This document shows positions 7,834 through 16,724 of a stretch of 64,000 nt of DNA, piece after piece. The DNA is taken from positions 66,628-130,627 of the forward strand of contig CAZJWX010000005.1 in the NCBI GenBank assembly GCA_964549915.1, given 5' to 3'. Numbering within the stretch: the first letter of the stretch is position 1; each line of letters begins with the position of its first letter. This stretch comes from JAUZRW01 sp964549915 (GTDB taxonomy: Bacteria; Chloroflexota; Anaerolineae; Aggregatilineales; Phototrophicaceae). The notes below the pieces were generated by a model. That model was not told the origin of the DNA and searched no databases. It worked only from the letters and a program-made list of their open reading frames with translations. Both the position numbers and the translations under genes were made by a program.

Positions 7834-9426
7834 TTACTTGCCGTCGCCGAACTGGTTGCGTCCTGCGCCGAAGATGCTCGGCGATAGGTGGAAGCCGAAC
7901 TGCTTCAACCGACCCAGGAAGCCCGGCGGGAAACCACTCGCCAATAGTTCTCCACCGCCCTCGTGCGAATACCCCGGCCCGCGATGGTCGGGCGTCTTGT
8001 AGACGAAGATGTCTTGCAGCGTGACGTTCGACCCCTCAATGCCGACCATCTCCGAAACCTGCACCACTTTGCGGCTGCCGTCTTTCAGGCGCGCAGCCGC
8101 CACGAACAGATCGACGGCGGAAGCGATTTGCGCACGAATCACCTCAACGGGTAGATCCATCCCGGCCATCATGCAGAGCGTCTCCAGGCGGGCGACAGCA
8201 TCGCGCGGGGAGTTGGCATGAACGGTCGTCAGCGATCCATCGTGCCCGGTATTCATGGCTTGCAACATATCCAGCGCCTCACCGCTGCGACATTCGCCCA
8301 CCACCAGACGATCCGGACGCATACGCAGTGACCCCTTGACCAGATCCCGAATCTCCACGCGGCCTTCGTGTTCGGTGCCGGGGATGGGTGGAGCCGTCTC
8401 CAGGCGGACGACGTGGCGCTGCGCCAGTTGCAGCTCAGCGGAGTCTTCCACTGTGACGATGCGTTCGTCTTCGGGAATGAAGGAACTGAGGACGTTGAGC
8501 AGCGTAGTCTTGCCCGAACCAGTGCCCCCTGCGACGACGATATTCAAGCGCGAGACGACGCAAGCCTCGAAGAATGCCGCGACTTCTTCTGTGAAAGAAC
8601 CGAAGCGGATGAGGTCATCGACCGTCAGGCGCTTGTCCGGGAATTTGCGGATGGTGATGGTCGTCCCCTGCAAGGCCGACGGCGAACCGACGATGTGAAC
8701 GCGCGAACCATCCGGCAGGCGGGCATCTACCAGGGGATTGCTGCGATCCAGCGAGCGCTGCAAGGGGCGCACGATGCGCTGCGCCGTCCAGCGGACGTGA
8801 TCTTCGTCATCGAAGACGACGTTGGTTTCGGCGAGCTTGCCTTTGTATTCTGCGAAGATGACATCCGGGCCATTCACCATGATTTCGGAATATTCGCGAT
8901 TCTCAATCAGCGGTTGGATCGCGCCGAACCCCAGCAAATCGTCCAGCAAGCCCAGCAGCAGCGTGCGATATTGCTCTCGCGGCATGTTGATCTGCATTTT
9001 GCGCAGGGCGACTTGCAACCGCTCTTCGATGACGCGGCATTTTTCTTCATCATCGCGCTGCCAGTGGTCGGCTTCGTCAATCCGTGCCAGGAGTCTGGTT
9101 CGTAGCTGCTTACGAAGCTGTGCCAATTTCTCCGGTGTGCGCTGCTTGGGCGGCACGACATAGCCTGTATCCAGCACCCAGGAGCCATCTTCCAGCACAT
9201 CGACCACCGTCACTTTGGTCAACCCCTGACCAATAGTGAAGGTCTTCTCAGGATCAGGTGCTGGCGGCGCGGGTTCCTCCGGCAATGGAGAGCCGATCAG
9301 TTCGTCAAATTCATCTTCCAGCGAAGGCTGGGTGGGTTTTTCGTCTGTGGGTGGCGGCGCGGCTCGGCGTGCCTTTTTCTTGAGCGGCTCGCGAACGTCG
9401 TTGCGCTTGTTGCTGAGTAAGGCCAT
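7834..9426 (-). CDS. cpaF: CpaF/TadA-type secretion ATPase
   Basis: 530 residues of the type II/IV secretion ATPase (VirB11/CpaF) family, the hexameric motor for Tad/Flp pilus assembly. After a charged 80-residue N-terminus come the N-terminal domain (INMPREQYRTLLLGLLDDLLGFG, IMVNGPDVIFAEYKGKL) and then the RecA-like domain: Walker A GGTGSGKTTLL near residue 300, an Asp box (VTVEDSAELQL) and the His box GHDGSLTTVHANSPRDA. The start at 9426 is chosen because upstream sequence in frame runs antisense through another real gene and has the composition of a shadow. Only an FHA protein and a small membrane protein accompany it, and no TadB/TadC, pilin or CpaE gene is visible. Confidence 0.92.
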   Translation of the reverse strand: MALLSNKRNDVREPLKKKARRAAPPPTDEKPTQPSLEDEFDELIGSPLPEEPAPPAPDPEKTFTIGQGLTKVTVVDVLEDGSWVLDTGYVVPPKQRTPEKLAQLRKQLRTRLLARIDEADHWQRDDEEKCRVIEERLQVALRKMQINMPREQYRTLLLGLLDDLLGFGAIQPLIENREYSEIMVNGPDVIFAEYKGKLAETNVVFDDEDHVRWTAQRIVRPLQRSLDRSNPLVDARLPDGSRVHIVGSPSALQGTTITIRKFPDKRLTVDDLIRFGSFTEEVAAFFEACVVSRLNIVVAGGTGSGKTTLLNVLSSFIPEDERIVTVEDSAELQLAQRHVVRLETAPPIPGTEHEGRVEIRDLVKGSLRMRPDRLVVGECRSGEALDMLQAMNTGHDGSLTTVHANSPRDAVARLETLCMMAGMDLPVEVIRAQIASAVDLFVAAARLKDGSRKVVQVSEMVGIEGSNVTLQDIFVYKTPDHRGPGYSHEGGGELLASGFPPGFLGRLKQFGFHLSPSIFGAGRNQFGDGK

Positions 9427-9649
9427 TGAAATACCCCTGCGATTCGTGTGCGGACAATCCTCTCTCAGTGTACGTGCAAAAACGGGTTGTAAAATTAAGA
9501 AAGGTGAAATCAAGAGGGTTATGTAAATCTTTCCGCAATTATTTTGCGTGCAGAGGTGGACTCCGAAGGGGGGTACTACCAGGACACGGCGGAACCGTGC
9601 CCGGTTGCTGTAGATCATGCCAGTTCGCCCGGTCACAATCCGGTTGGTT

Positions 9650-10273
9650 TCACGGGGTCTCTTCCGTTGCGACGGACGACTCGACTGCTTCGCCTGCGTT
9701 GTCAGCGGTTTCTTCAGTAGCGGCGGGCGATTGCGTACCCTCATCCACCTCTTCCGCTTCCTCGGCCTCGTCCGTCGCGTCTTCCACTGGCTCGGCTTCC
9801 TCGGTGACGGCGGGGGTTGGCGCGTCTTCCGCGACGACGGTCGGCGCATTGAACAGCGCATAGATGCCGAAGCCCAGGGCAACCGTCACCAGCCAGAGAC
9901 TGAGCGTGATGCGCATGGGTGTCTTGATATTGCGGATGCGAAAGAGGACGATGCGTTCCAGGGGAGTGTCCTCTGTCCACATCAGCAGTACCAGATAGGT
10001 TCCCATGATCTGTGCGATAGCGCCCGTGATCAGGTGAATCGTAGGCAGAATGAAGTTGAGGTCTGTACGATCTGGCGTGAATTCCACTACCTGACGGTAG
10101 GAATTGGCCATCAGCAAGGCGATCAGCACCCAGTTCAAGACCACGACGGCGGTCATCACCAGCTTATGCTGCGGATCGAACATTTTGCGGCGGGCGAAGT
10201 AATAGCCCAGCAGCATCAAGGGGACGAGCAGAAAGATATAGCTGAGCAAGACGGTGGTTCCGTTCAACGGCAT
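9650..10273 (-). CDS. Four-helix membrane protein, DUF420-like, with acidic tail
   Basis: 207 residues. Four hydrophobic helices fill residues 8-140, with RRKMFDPQHKLVMTAVVVLNW after the first and MRITLSLWLVTVALGFGIYAL as the last. This layout resembles DUF420, a small family often found near respiratory complexes; the match is by eye and tentative. Residues 145-207 are an extremely acidic, Ala/Glu/Thr-rich tail that is probably disordered. It lies between the FHA protein gene and cpaF in the same direction, but the 220-base gap before cpaF leaves operon membership open. Confidence 0.6.
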   Translation of the reverse strand: MPLNGTTVLLSYIFLLVPLMLLGYYFARRKMFDPQHKLVMTAVVVLNWVLIALLMANSYRQVVEFTPDRTDLNFILPTIHLITGAIAQIMGTYLVLLMWTEDTPLERIVLFRIRNIKTPMRITLSLWLVTVALGFGIYALFNAPTVVAEDAPTPAVTEEAEPVEDATDEAEEAEEVDEGTQSPAATEETADNAGEAVESSVATEETP

Positions 10274-10483
10274 AGCAGTTCCCTCACGGTGAGATGGTTA
10301 AGCCCCCAATACCACAGCATAACGCCGATTCCGCACAGCGCAATCGAAGCGAAGGGGTCACTCCTTACTTACGCACCCGGTCGCGTGTGCCGATGAATAG
10401 AACTGCAAAGAACCCGTCAAAAGTTCGCGCCAGCCAGCGCGTCCCCACACACGCTGGTCATTCGCAGAGGAGAAAAGCAGGGG

Positions 10484-10921
10484 TTAGTTGAATACGACAG
10501 AGATACGAAGTTTGCCCAACATAAGCGTGTCGCCGGAACGAAGTTGCACGGCACGGTGCGGTGAAATGCGCTTTTCATTGACGAAGGTGCCGTTGGTGCT
10601 GTCCAGGTCTGTGATATACAGGCGGCTTTGATCCATATGGAGCTGCGCATGAATGCGCGAAACGCTGCGCGCCGCTGCATCGTACTGCGAGAAATCCAGG
10701 AAATTGGATTTCGGGGCGGGACGCCTCTCGAAGCGACCTAGCAAGCAGTGGCTCTCTTCCGCGATGATCACCCGTTCGACGCGGTTGTGAATCAGAATCA
10801 GCACTTCGCGGGAGACGCCCAGCGTCCCGGTGCCGATTTCCCGCGTTGTTTGCTTCAGCATGGACTCGCGAATATACGTCTCTTGGTCTTCCAGGATGGC
10901 GGTTTGTCTCGTCTTATCCAT
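10484..10921 (-). CDS. FHA domain protein
   Basis: 145 residues. The C-terminal 90 residues form one forkhead-associated domain, which binds phosphothreonine: LLGRFERR, then SRIHAQLHM and LDSTNGTFVNEKRI, the usual phosphate-contacting loops. The N-terminal 50 residues are helical and polar without a membrane segment. AAGGGGACAAG precedes the ATG. It is co-directional with the DUF420-like gene and cpaF. FHA proteins next to CpaF ATPases are common in Tad-type loci, so a regulatory link to that motor is reasonable but unproven. Confidence 0.88.
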   Translation of the reverse strand: MDKTRQTAILEDQETYIRESMLKQTTREIGTGTLGVSREVLILIHNRVERVIIAEESHCLLGRFERRPAPKSNFLDFSQYDAAARSVSRIHAQLHMDQSRLYITDLDSTNGTFVNEKRISPHRAVQLRSGDTLMLGKLRISVVFN

Positions 10922-11375
10922 CTTGTCCCCTTGCTGCTATTCGTTCCTAATAGCGCATACCGACACCGGTGTCATGCCAGGCATAACACTCTACCTTAAG
11001 CTACCACAAACCCCGCAATTCTTTGTTTGTGATTCATTGTCTTTTGTATGCCACTTGTGATGTTTGCCCGGTTCAACCATGACAATCATCACCCTAAAAA
11101 CGAGATTCTGATCGTGAACCAACGAAAAATAAACGAACCCTGTTGCACAGTATACGCGAAAATCTTACGCCGCAGCTTTCGATTTGATTATAGTTTCTGC
11201 CCTGTCGCGCCGCCTTTCGTTTGCTTGTTGTTACATTTCCTAACTTTCCACCGATTTTTTCGCTGCGCGTCTGTGCTGGGGGCCGGGTAACCTTTTCCTG
11301 CCTGTCGTCTTCGCCGCCTGCACCGTGTTACAATGCACGCCATGTATACGAAGTAACCGAGAATCAGAGAACCCT
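10922..11375. other. Divergent intergenic region between the FHA gene and tsaD
   Basis: 454 bases, noticeably more AT-rich than the surroundings. TACAAT at 11329-11334 is a candidate -10 box for tsaD. Short open frames exist but show random composition and no ribosome-binding site. No RNA gene was recognised. Confidence 0.4.
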
Positions 11376-12443
11376 ATGAACATCCTCGGCATTGAGACCT
11401 CCTGTGACGAGACGGCTGCCGGCGTCGTTGTCGATGGGCGTACCATTGCGTCCAATATCGTCGCCACGCAGATTGACCTGCACGCAGAATACGGCGGTGT
11501 CTTCCCGGAAGTGGCCTCCCGTGCGCACACCGAGTCCATCAGCGCTGTCGTCGAACAGGCCATGGAAGACGCAGGCATGACCTACGACCAACTGGACGCT
11601 GTTGCGGTCACGCGCGGTCCGGGCCTGGTTGGTAGCTTGTTGGTGGGCATCAATTTTGCCAAGGGATTGGCGCTAATGAACAATCTGCCGCTGCTGCCGA
11701 TCAACCATCTGGAAGGCCACGTCTATTCGTTGTGGTTGACGCAGCCCTTCCGCGAACTGCTCTTCCCCGTGCTGGTATTGATTGTCAGCGGTGGGCACAC
11801 CGAACTGCTTCTGATGAAGGATCACGGGGTGTATGAACGCCTGGGGGGTACGCTGGATGACGCAGCAGGCGAAGCCTTCGACAAAGTGGGGCGTCTGCTT
11901 GAACTGCCTTTCCCCGGCGGACCCAATATCGAGCGTGCGGCCAATAACGGCAATCCGACCGCCTACGCCTTTCCGCGTGCCAAGCGCGATACCAGCTATG
12001 ATTTCAGCTTCAGCGGTTTGAAGACGGCGGTCATGCGCGAGGTCACCGTGCAGCCCAGCGGCACGGCTCGCAGCCGTCGGGAACGCGGGGCAGAGAAGAA
12101 CGCCCAACTGCGCAGCGATGTCTCCGTGAACGATGTAGCGGCCAGCTTCCAGGCCGCAGTGACCGATGTGCTGGTGGAGAAGACCGCCCGTGCCGCGAAA
12201 GCCACCGGAGCGAGCGAAATCCTCCTCGCCGGGGGAGTCAGCGCGAATACCCAGTTGCGTCAGAAGATGCGCCGTGAGACAGAACTTCCGGTGCGCTATC
12301 CGCCGCTGAACCTCTGCACGGATAACGGCGCGATGATCGCGGCGGCGGCCTACTACCGCCATCAACTCGGCCTGCAACCGTCGCTGCACTTCGATGCTGC
12401 GCCCATGTGGCCGTTGAACAACGAGACCTACCACAGCGGATGA
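11376..12443 (+). CDS. tsaD: tRNA N6-adenosine threonylcarbamoyltransferase TsaD
   Basis: 355 residues. TsaD transfers the threonylcarbamoyl group from TC-AMP to A37 of ANN-decoding tRNAs, together with TsaB and TsaE. Family markers are MNILGIETSCDETAAGVV at the start, ASRAHTESI, the metal-binding HLEGHVYSLW, VSGGHTELL, DDAAGEAFDKVGRLL and PFPGGPNIE, and near the end GGVSANTQLR and CTDNGAMIAAAAYY. The ATG at 11376 is chosen because the protein begins exactly at the conserved N-terminus; a longer in-frame extension has no family similarity. No tsaB or tsaE is in the window. Confidence 0.96.
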   Translation: MNILGIETSCDETAAGVVVDGRTIASNIVATQIDLHAEYGGVFPEVASRAHTESISAVVEQAMEDAGMTYDQLDAVAVTRGPGLVGSLLVGINFAKGLALMNNLPLLPINHLEGHVYSLWLTQPFRELLFPVLVLIVSGGHTELLLMKDHGVYERLGGTLDDAAGEAFDKVGRLLELPFPGGPNIERAANNGNPTAYAFPRAKRDTSYDFSFSGLKTAVMREVTVQPSGTARSRRERGAEKNAQLRSDVSVNDVAASFQAAVTDVLVEKTARAAKATGASEILLAGGVSANTQLRQKMRRETELPVRYPPLNLCTDNGAMIAAAAYYRHQLGLQPSLHFDAAPMWPLNNETYHSG

Positions 12444-12557
12444 TCTGCGCCGTGTGATGATATATCGTCCGACGGCATGCATGACTTCTTTTCGCTGGTG
12501 CAAAAGCTGAACTGCCACTACACTGAGGGTGCCTGTTCGACGAGCCAGGGGGAATTC

Positions 12558-13640
12558 ATGAGTATCTGGTCGTGGTTCGATACAGAGCGCTCGCTTGCGC
12601 TGCAAAACAACGATCTGCCCAAGCTGCAACTGGTCGGCCAGATGGAAGCCGCCTTACAGGAACGCTCTGCCCAGCATTTCACTCAGGCGCGAACGCTCTT
12701 TCAGCAGGGCATTGAACTCGCGAAAGAGCAGAACAATGCCTGTTGGGAGTTGGTCTTCCTCAAAGAATTGTGCGAGATGCTTTTCTACGAAGAAGACGAC
12801 CTGCAAGAAGCGCTCAAGCGCATCGTGCACCTGAACGCCATCGCCCACGACCCTCGCTTCGAGCATTGTCCCGGGCGTCCGCGCATGTTCTTCATGCTGG
12901 CGGATATTTACTATGAGCGCGATCCCTTCGGCAACAAATCGCAGATCGAGGCGCTGCTGGATTACCTGGATACGCTCTCCGGGCTGGATTCGGATACAGC
13001 GGCGACGATCCAGCATCTGCGTGCGGAACTGCTCTACCACGAGGGCCAATACGAAGAAGCGACGCGCCGTATCGTCAACTACATCTCTCGCATCACAGGG
13101 AGGCAGCGCCTGCGCGATGCCTACCGCCTGCTGCGAAAAATCGCCTATGCACAGGGTAACCTGGTCATGGCCTATGGATATGCCAAGAACATGCAAAAGC
13201 ACGCCCTCAACAGCCGCATGGATATGGCGGATTCGAAGCTGTGGCAGGCTGTGCTGGCCAAGCGCCTGGGGGATGATAAAGAGGCCCGCTCCAAATTCGC
13301 CCAGGGCATCGAAGAATACCGCCGCTATCACATCCCGCGCTGGCTGGAACCCTACGACGCGGAAGCGGAATACCTGGAACTGGAAGGGCAACTGGAAGTC
13401 GCCCTGACGGTGCGTGATCGGCAGGTGGAGGCCTTCACGGATTACGGCAGCCTCTGGTATCTGTCGCATACATATTTGCAGCGGCTGCGTTTGCTGGGGC
13501 GGATGGGTGCGCCGCTGGTGGATGCCCTCGCCGATGCCCGCAAGCTGGCGAGGGAAATGAAGGATTCGAGCGCATATCAGGCGCAAATCCAGCGCATCCA
13601 GGCGGGTGACTTCTACGAATTCACCTGGCAGCAAGGCTGA
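12558..13640 (+). CDS. TPR-like helical repeat protein, unknown function
   Basis: 360 residues, almost wholly helical, with several degenerate tetratricopeptide-like pairs (for example FTQARTLFQQGIELAKEQNN, LRAELLYHEGQYEEATRRI, and ARSKFAQGIEEYRRYHI). It has no signal peptide, membrane helix or catalytic motif, so it is probably a cytoplasmic scaffold or protein-interaction module. The ATG at 12558 is preceded by AGGGGG at a good distance; upstream in-frame codons back to 12477 look non-coding. It follows tsaD by 114 bases in the same direction and may be co-transcribed. Confidence 0.75.
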   Translation: MSIWSWFDTERSLALQNNDLPKLQLVGQMEAALQERSAQHFTQARTLFQQGIELAKEQNNACWELVFLKELCEMLFYEEDDLQEALKRIVHLNAIAHDPRFEHCPGRPRMFFMLADIYYERDPFGNKSQIEALLDYLDTLSGLDSDTAATIQHLRAELLYHEGQYEEATRRIVNYISRITGRQRLRDAYRLLRKIAYAQGNLVMAYGYAKNMQKHALNSRMDMADSKLWQAVLAKRLGDDKEARSKFAQGIEEYRRYHIPRWLEPYDAEAEYLELEGQLEVALTVRDRQVEAFTDYGSLWYLSHTYLQRLRLLGRMGAPLVDALADARKLAREMKDSSAYQAQIQRIQAGDFYEFTWQQG

Positions 13641-13834
13641 GTACCTGTGTGAGTTTCGGTCTTTTTGATGCCCTGTCGGTGAATTTGCGATTCTCCGTCG
13701 TTTGTAGGGGAAACTCCCACATCGACTCCCGCAACGACCACACAGAGCCACCCCTTGAACCGATTCGCGCACACCTTCGCTGCGATCCTCCTGGTCGAGC
13801 TATGCAAATATTCCCATAAGTGGGTTGAGCGCGT

Positions 13835-13840
13835 TATAAT
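13835..13840 (+). promoter_or_regulatory. Candidate -10 box for the aldo/keto reductase
   Basis: A perfect TATAAT lies 48 bases upstream of the ATG. The upstream -35 element is not clear. Confidence 0.4.
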
Positions 13841-13888
13841 CGCTCTGCAATAGTCAGCGAAGTCATCACACACAGGGAGAAACGTCAC

Positions 13889-14884
13889 ATGGAATATCGT
13901 CGCCTCGGCAGCAGCGGCCTGAAGGTAAGCGCCCTTTCGTATGGTGCGTGGGTCTCGTTTTCGACGCAGTTGGGCGTGGAAGGTGCGCAGGAGATCATGA
14001 CGCTCTGCTACGACAACGGCATGAACTTCTTCGACAACGCCGAAGTCTACGCACGCGGCGACGCCGAGACTATCATGGGCGAGGTTTTCAAGCGCACGGG
14101 CTGGCGGCGCGATAGCTACCTCGTCAGCAGCAAGGTCTTCGGCGGCGCGGTGGATCACCCCAGCCCCATTCAGCGCGGTCTCAGCCGCAAGCACATCTTC
14201 GACGCCTGCCATCAGGCGATGGAACGTCTCAACGTCGATTACCTCGACCTCTACTTCTGCCATCGTCCGGATCGCGAAGTGCCGATTGAGGAGACCGTCC
14301 GCGCCATGACCGACCTGATTCGCCAGGGCAAGGTCATGTACTGGGGCACTTCGGAATGGAGTGCGCAGGAGTTGATGGAAGCTTACAGCGTGGCGCGTCA
14401 GTATGGGCTGGTTCCGCCCACGATGGAACAGCCGCAATACAACATGTTCCACCGCCAGCGCTTCGAGATCGAATATGAACGCCTCTACAGCGAAATCGGT
14501 CTGGGTACGACCATCTGGTCGCCGCTGGCCTCTGGCATCCTGACGGGCAAGTACAACGATGGCATCCCGGAAGGCTCGCGCATGTCCCTGGAGAGCTATT
14601 CCTGGCTCAAGAAGCGCCTCCTCAGCGACGAAGGGCAGGCGCAAATCGCCAAAGTGCGTGAACTGACCCGGATCGCTGAAGAGTTGAACGCGACGATGGC
14701 GCAGCTTGCCATCGCCTGGACGCTCAAGAATCCCAACGTCAGCACGACCATCACCGGGGCGACCAAAACCTCGCAGGTGGAGGACAACCTCGGCGCACTC
14801 GAACTCGTGCCCCAGTTGACTGATGACGTGATGGAGACCATCGAAGGCATCCTCGATAACAAGCCCGTCCGCGTTGAGGGCTGA
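13889..14884 (+). CDS. Aldo/keto reductase, potassium-channel beta-subunit type
   Basis: 331 residues forming a TIM-barrel NADPH-dependent oxidoreductase. MEYRRLGSSGLKVSALSYGAW opens the barrel. NFFDNAEVYARGDAE carries the catalytic Asp and Tyr, SSKVFGG the Lys, and YLDLYFCHRPDREVPIEETV the His region. WGTSEWSAQELMEA and PLASGILTGKYNDGIPEGSR match the AKR6 (Kv-beta-like) subfamily, and the C-terminal TTITGATKTSQVEDNLGAL binds the cofactor. AGGGAG lies before the ATG. Physiological substrates of bacterial members are mostly unknown; detoxification of reactive aldehydes is the usual suggestion. Confidence 0.93.
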   Translation: MEYRRLGSSGLKVSALSYGAWVSFSTQLGVEGAQEIMTLCYDNGMNFFDNAEVYARGDAETIMGEVFKRTGWRRDSYLVSSKVFGGAVDHPSPIQRGLSRKHIFDACHQAMERLNVDYLDLYFCHRPDREVPIEETVRAMTDLIRQGKVMYWGTSEWSAQELMEAYSVARQYGLVPPTMEQPQYNMFHRQRFEIEYERLYSEIGLGTTIWSPLASGILTGKYNDGIPEGSRMSLESYSWLKKRLLSDEGQAQIAKVRELTRIAEELNATMAQLAIAWTLKNPNVSTTITGATKTSQVEDNLGALELVPQLTDDVMETIEGILDNKPVRVEG

Positions 14885-14902
14885 GCATCCGAAAATCACT
14901 TT

Positions 14903-14924
14903 GGGGCGACATCCCAGTCGCCCC
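14903..14924 (+). terminator. Hairpin after the aldo/keto reductase gene
   Basis: GGGGCGAC / GTCGCCCC, an eight-pair stem with a six-base loop, 18 bases after the stop. No T-tract, so termination strength is uncertain. Confidence 0.5.
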
Positions 14925-15039
14925 GTGCTGCCCCTGTAATCGGCCTGCATCGCTTTGTCCTGACCCCAGCCACAGCCTACGCATTCCCCCTAAACTCGGC
15001 TATACTGTTCGCCAGACATCCAGAATCAGGAGAGTGAGC

Positions 15040-15603
15040 ATGATCGAGAGCAACCAGCTTCGCAAAGGCACCACCTACACCGAGAATGGTGAACTGTATA
15101 AGGTGCTGGATTACAGCCACAACAAAACTGCACGCGGCGGCGCGACAATCCGCGTCACGATTCGTAACCTGCGCACGGGTTCCACCACGCAGAAGACCTA
15201 CAACGGCGGCGCGAAGATCGAAGACATCCGCGTGGAAGGCCGCACCGTGCAGTATCTCTACGATGACGGGCAATTCCTGACCTTCATGGATATGGAAACC
15301 TACGAGCAGCCGCAGCTTCTGCGCGAAATCTTCGGGGATGACATCAACTACCTGAAGGAGAATATGCAGATCAAGCTGAACAGCTACAACGGTGAGATCA
15401 TCGATTACGAACTGCCTGCCACGATGGAATACGAAGTCGTCGAGACGGAAAATGCCGTCGCTGGCGACCGCGCCAACAATCCCACCAAGCAAATCACGCT
15501 GGAGACCGGGCTGGTCATCCAGGCACCGATGTTCATCAATGTCGGGGATCGTGTGAAAGTCAATCTGGAAGAAGGCGCTTACGTCACTCGCGTCAATAAC
15601 TGA
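15040..15603 (+). CDS. efp: Elongation factor P with Arg at the modified-residue position
   Basis: 187 residues, the normal three-domain EF-P length. EF-P binds between the P and E sites of the ribosome and relieves stalling at polyproline. The N-terminal KOW-like domain, the OB domains (MDMETYEQPQL) and the C-terminal ITLETGLVIQAPMFINVGDRVKVN are all present. The tip of domain I reads HNKTARGGATIR. Aligned with Escherichia coli EF-P, Arg32 falls where Lys34 is beta-lysylated, and the usual Pro-Gly before it is Thr-Ala. The ATG at 15040 has AGGAG seven bases upstream. A GTG two codons earlier overlaps that spacing and is rejected. No modification enzyme gene is adjacent. Confidence 0.96.
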   Translation: MIESNQLRKGTTYTENGELYKVLDYSHNKTARGGATIRVTIRNLRTGSTTQKTYNGGAKIEDIRVEGRTVQYLYDDGQFLTFMDMETYEQPQLLREIFGDDINYLKENMQIKLNSYNGEIIDYELPATMEYEVVETENAVAGDRANNPTKQITLETGLVIQAPMFINVGDRVKVNLEEGAYVTRVNN

Positions 15604-15646
15604 GGCGCATACGTCGGCGTTTCTTGCGCTGTAGCTCTTCTGGGGG

Positions 15647-15670
15647 GGAGGAGTGCTCCTCCTTTTCCTT
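15647..15670 (+). terminator. Rho-independent terminator after efp
   Basis: GGAGGA / TCCTCC stem with a short loop followed by a T-rich tail, 44 bases after the stop. Confidence 0.75.
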
Positions 15671-15733
15671 TTCATTCCAGCAGTTCCACATCTTTGTGAA
15701 GCCACTGCCAGAGTCACCCCCTGAATGAACGAA

Positions 15734-15757
15734 AACGCGCCCCGGTTGGAGCGCGTT
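15734..15757 (-). terminator. Terminator of the DUF6544-like gene
   Basis: AACGCGC / GCGCGTT stem. On the minus strand it is followed by TTTCGTT and sits 28 bases beyond the stop at 15786, convergent with the efp terminator. Confidence 0.65.
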
Positions 15758-15785
15758 GTGCTTTTCGGATGGGGATGCCGCGCGA

Positions 15786-16505
15786 TCAGTGCAGCGCTGC
15801 TTCGCCCTCCAGCCGGAAAATACCTTCGTTGAAATCCGGGTTGTGCAGCACCTCGACTGGCTCCATCTCGTATGCAATCTCGTCATCCCAATAGGCGACG
15901 ACTTTCTCCGGCAGCATCAATTCATTGATCGGAATTTGCTGCTGCGGCACCTGCAAGGTATGAAGCTGCGTCCGCTTGGTATCCGGATTCACACAGTCCA
16001 CCTCTGCGCGTTCAATGGTGTAATCTTCGCGCAGGTGAAGCTTCACCGTATCCTGCAATTTGGTGTTCTGCGCTTCAATGCAGCGCTCCCCACAAACGGA
16101 AAGCGTGATGTTGTAATCGCTCAATGGAGTCAGTAGCAGCGCTGCGACCGCCCACAGACGACCACGTGCCGAGGTCAACATATCCGTCTGGGTTTTCTCT
16201 TCGGTCTGGCTGCCACGCCCGCTGCGGTAGGTCTGCCCGTCGAAGGCCTCCACGCCGCGCCGCACCGGAAGTTTCAACGGTTTGATGACGAAATCCCAGC
16301 GCAGATGGGTGGGCATGATGAAGCTCGCTGTTGCCTCTACGGGAACCCAGGTTTTCATCAAGGCGAGGTCTACCCGGGCGCGACCCTTGAAAGCGATTTG
16401 AAGTTTTTCGAACGCTGGTGGATTGATGCCGTAACGCGCTTCAATCGCCTTGCGTAGCAAGTCCTTCGCGGCTGGTTCTCCCTGGCAGAGTAGCAGAACG
16501 GGCAT
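15786..16505 (-). CDS. Conserved hypothetical protein, DUF6544/DUF6920-like
   Basis: 239 residues, no signal peptide or membrane segment. The order of motifs resembles the DUF6544/6920 family: KTWVPVEATASFIMPTHLRWDF, then a Gly-rich segment, GRLWAVAALLLTPLS, and a beta-rich C-terminus ending in a segment about a diet of charged residues (VEVLHNPDFNEGIFRLEGEA). The assignment is by pattern only and the family has no known function. ATG at 16505 is chosen: a G-rich stretch precedes it, and about 28 upstream codons have poor composition. An in-frame ATG four codons earlier is an alternative. It is a single-gene unit closed by its own terminator. Confidence 0.6.
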   Translation of the reverse strand: MPVLLLCQGEPAAKDLLRKAIEARYGINPPAFEKLQIAFKGRARVDLALMKTWVPVEATASFIMPTHLRWDFVIKPLKLPVRRGVEAFDGQTYRSGRGSQTEEKTQTDMLTSARGRLWAVAALLLTPLSDYNITLSVCGERCIEAQNTKLQDTVKLHLREDYTIERAEVDCVNPDTKRTQLHTLQVPQQQIPINELMLPEKVVAYWDDEIAYEMEPVEVLHNPDFNEGIFRLEGEAALH

Positions 16506-16724
16506 GAGACCCCCCATTATCACGTCGAAACGTTTCGTTATGTGACGAGTGTAACAGATTTTCGGCGATGTCTGCATGGTTTCGGACAATATTCTTACGA
16601 AGTTTACCGTGAGATTGGAGGGTTGTCACGCAATGGGCGGATTTTTGGGGACGAAATCAGACGAAATCAATGGAGAAATCATGTGGGTGTGGGGAGGGCT
16701 GAATTCCTCCCCACAGGATGATCG

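Noticed and set aside
9427..9882. In-frame extension of the CpaF gene upstream of 9426
   Set aside because: The added sequence is Arg/Pro/Ser-rich, has no family similarity and runs antisense to the real membrane-protein gene at 9650-10273.
11048..11290. 80-codon frame in the tsaD upstream region
   Set aside because: No ribosome-binding site, random composition and Cys/Phe runs.
13613..14950. Minus-strand open frame antisense to the aldo/keto reductase
   Set aside because: A shadow of a well-conserved gene; typical of GC-rich DNA.
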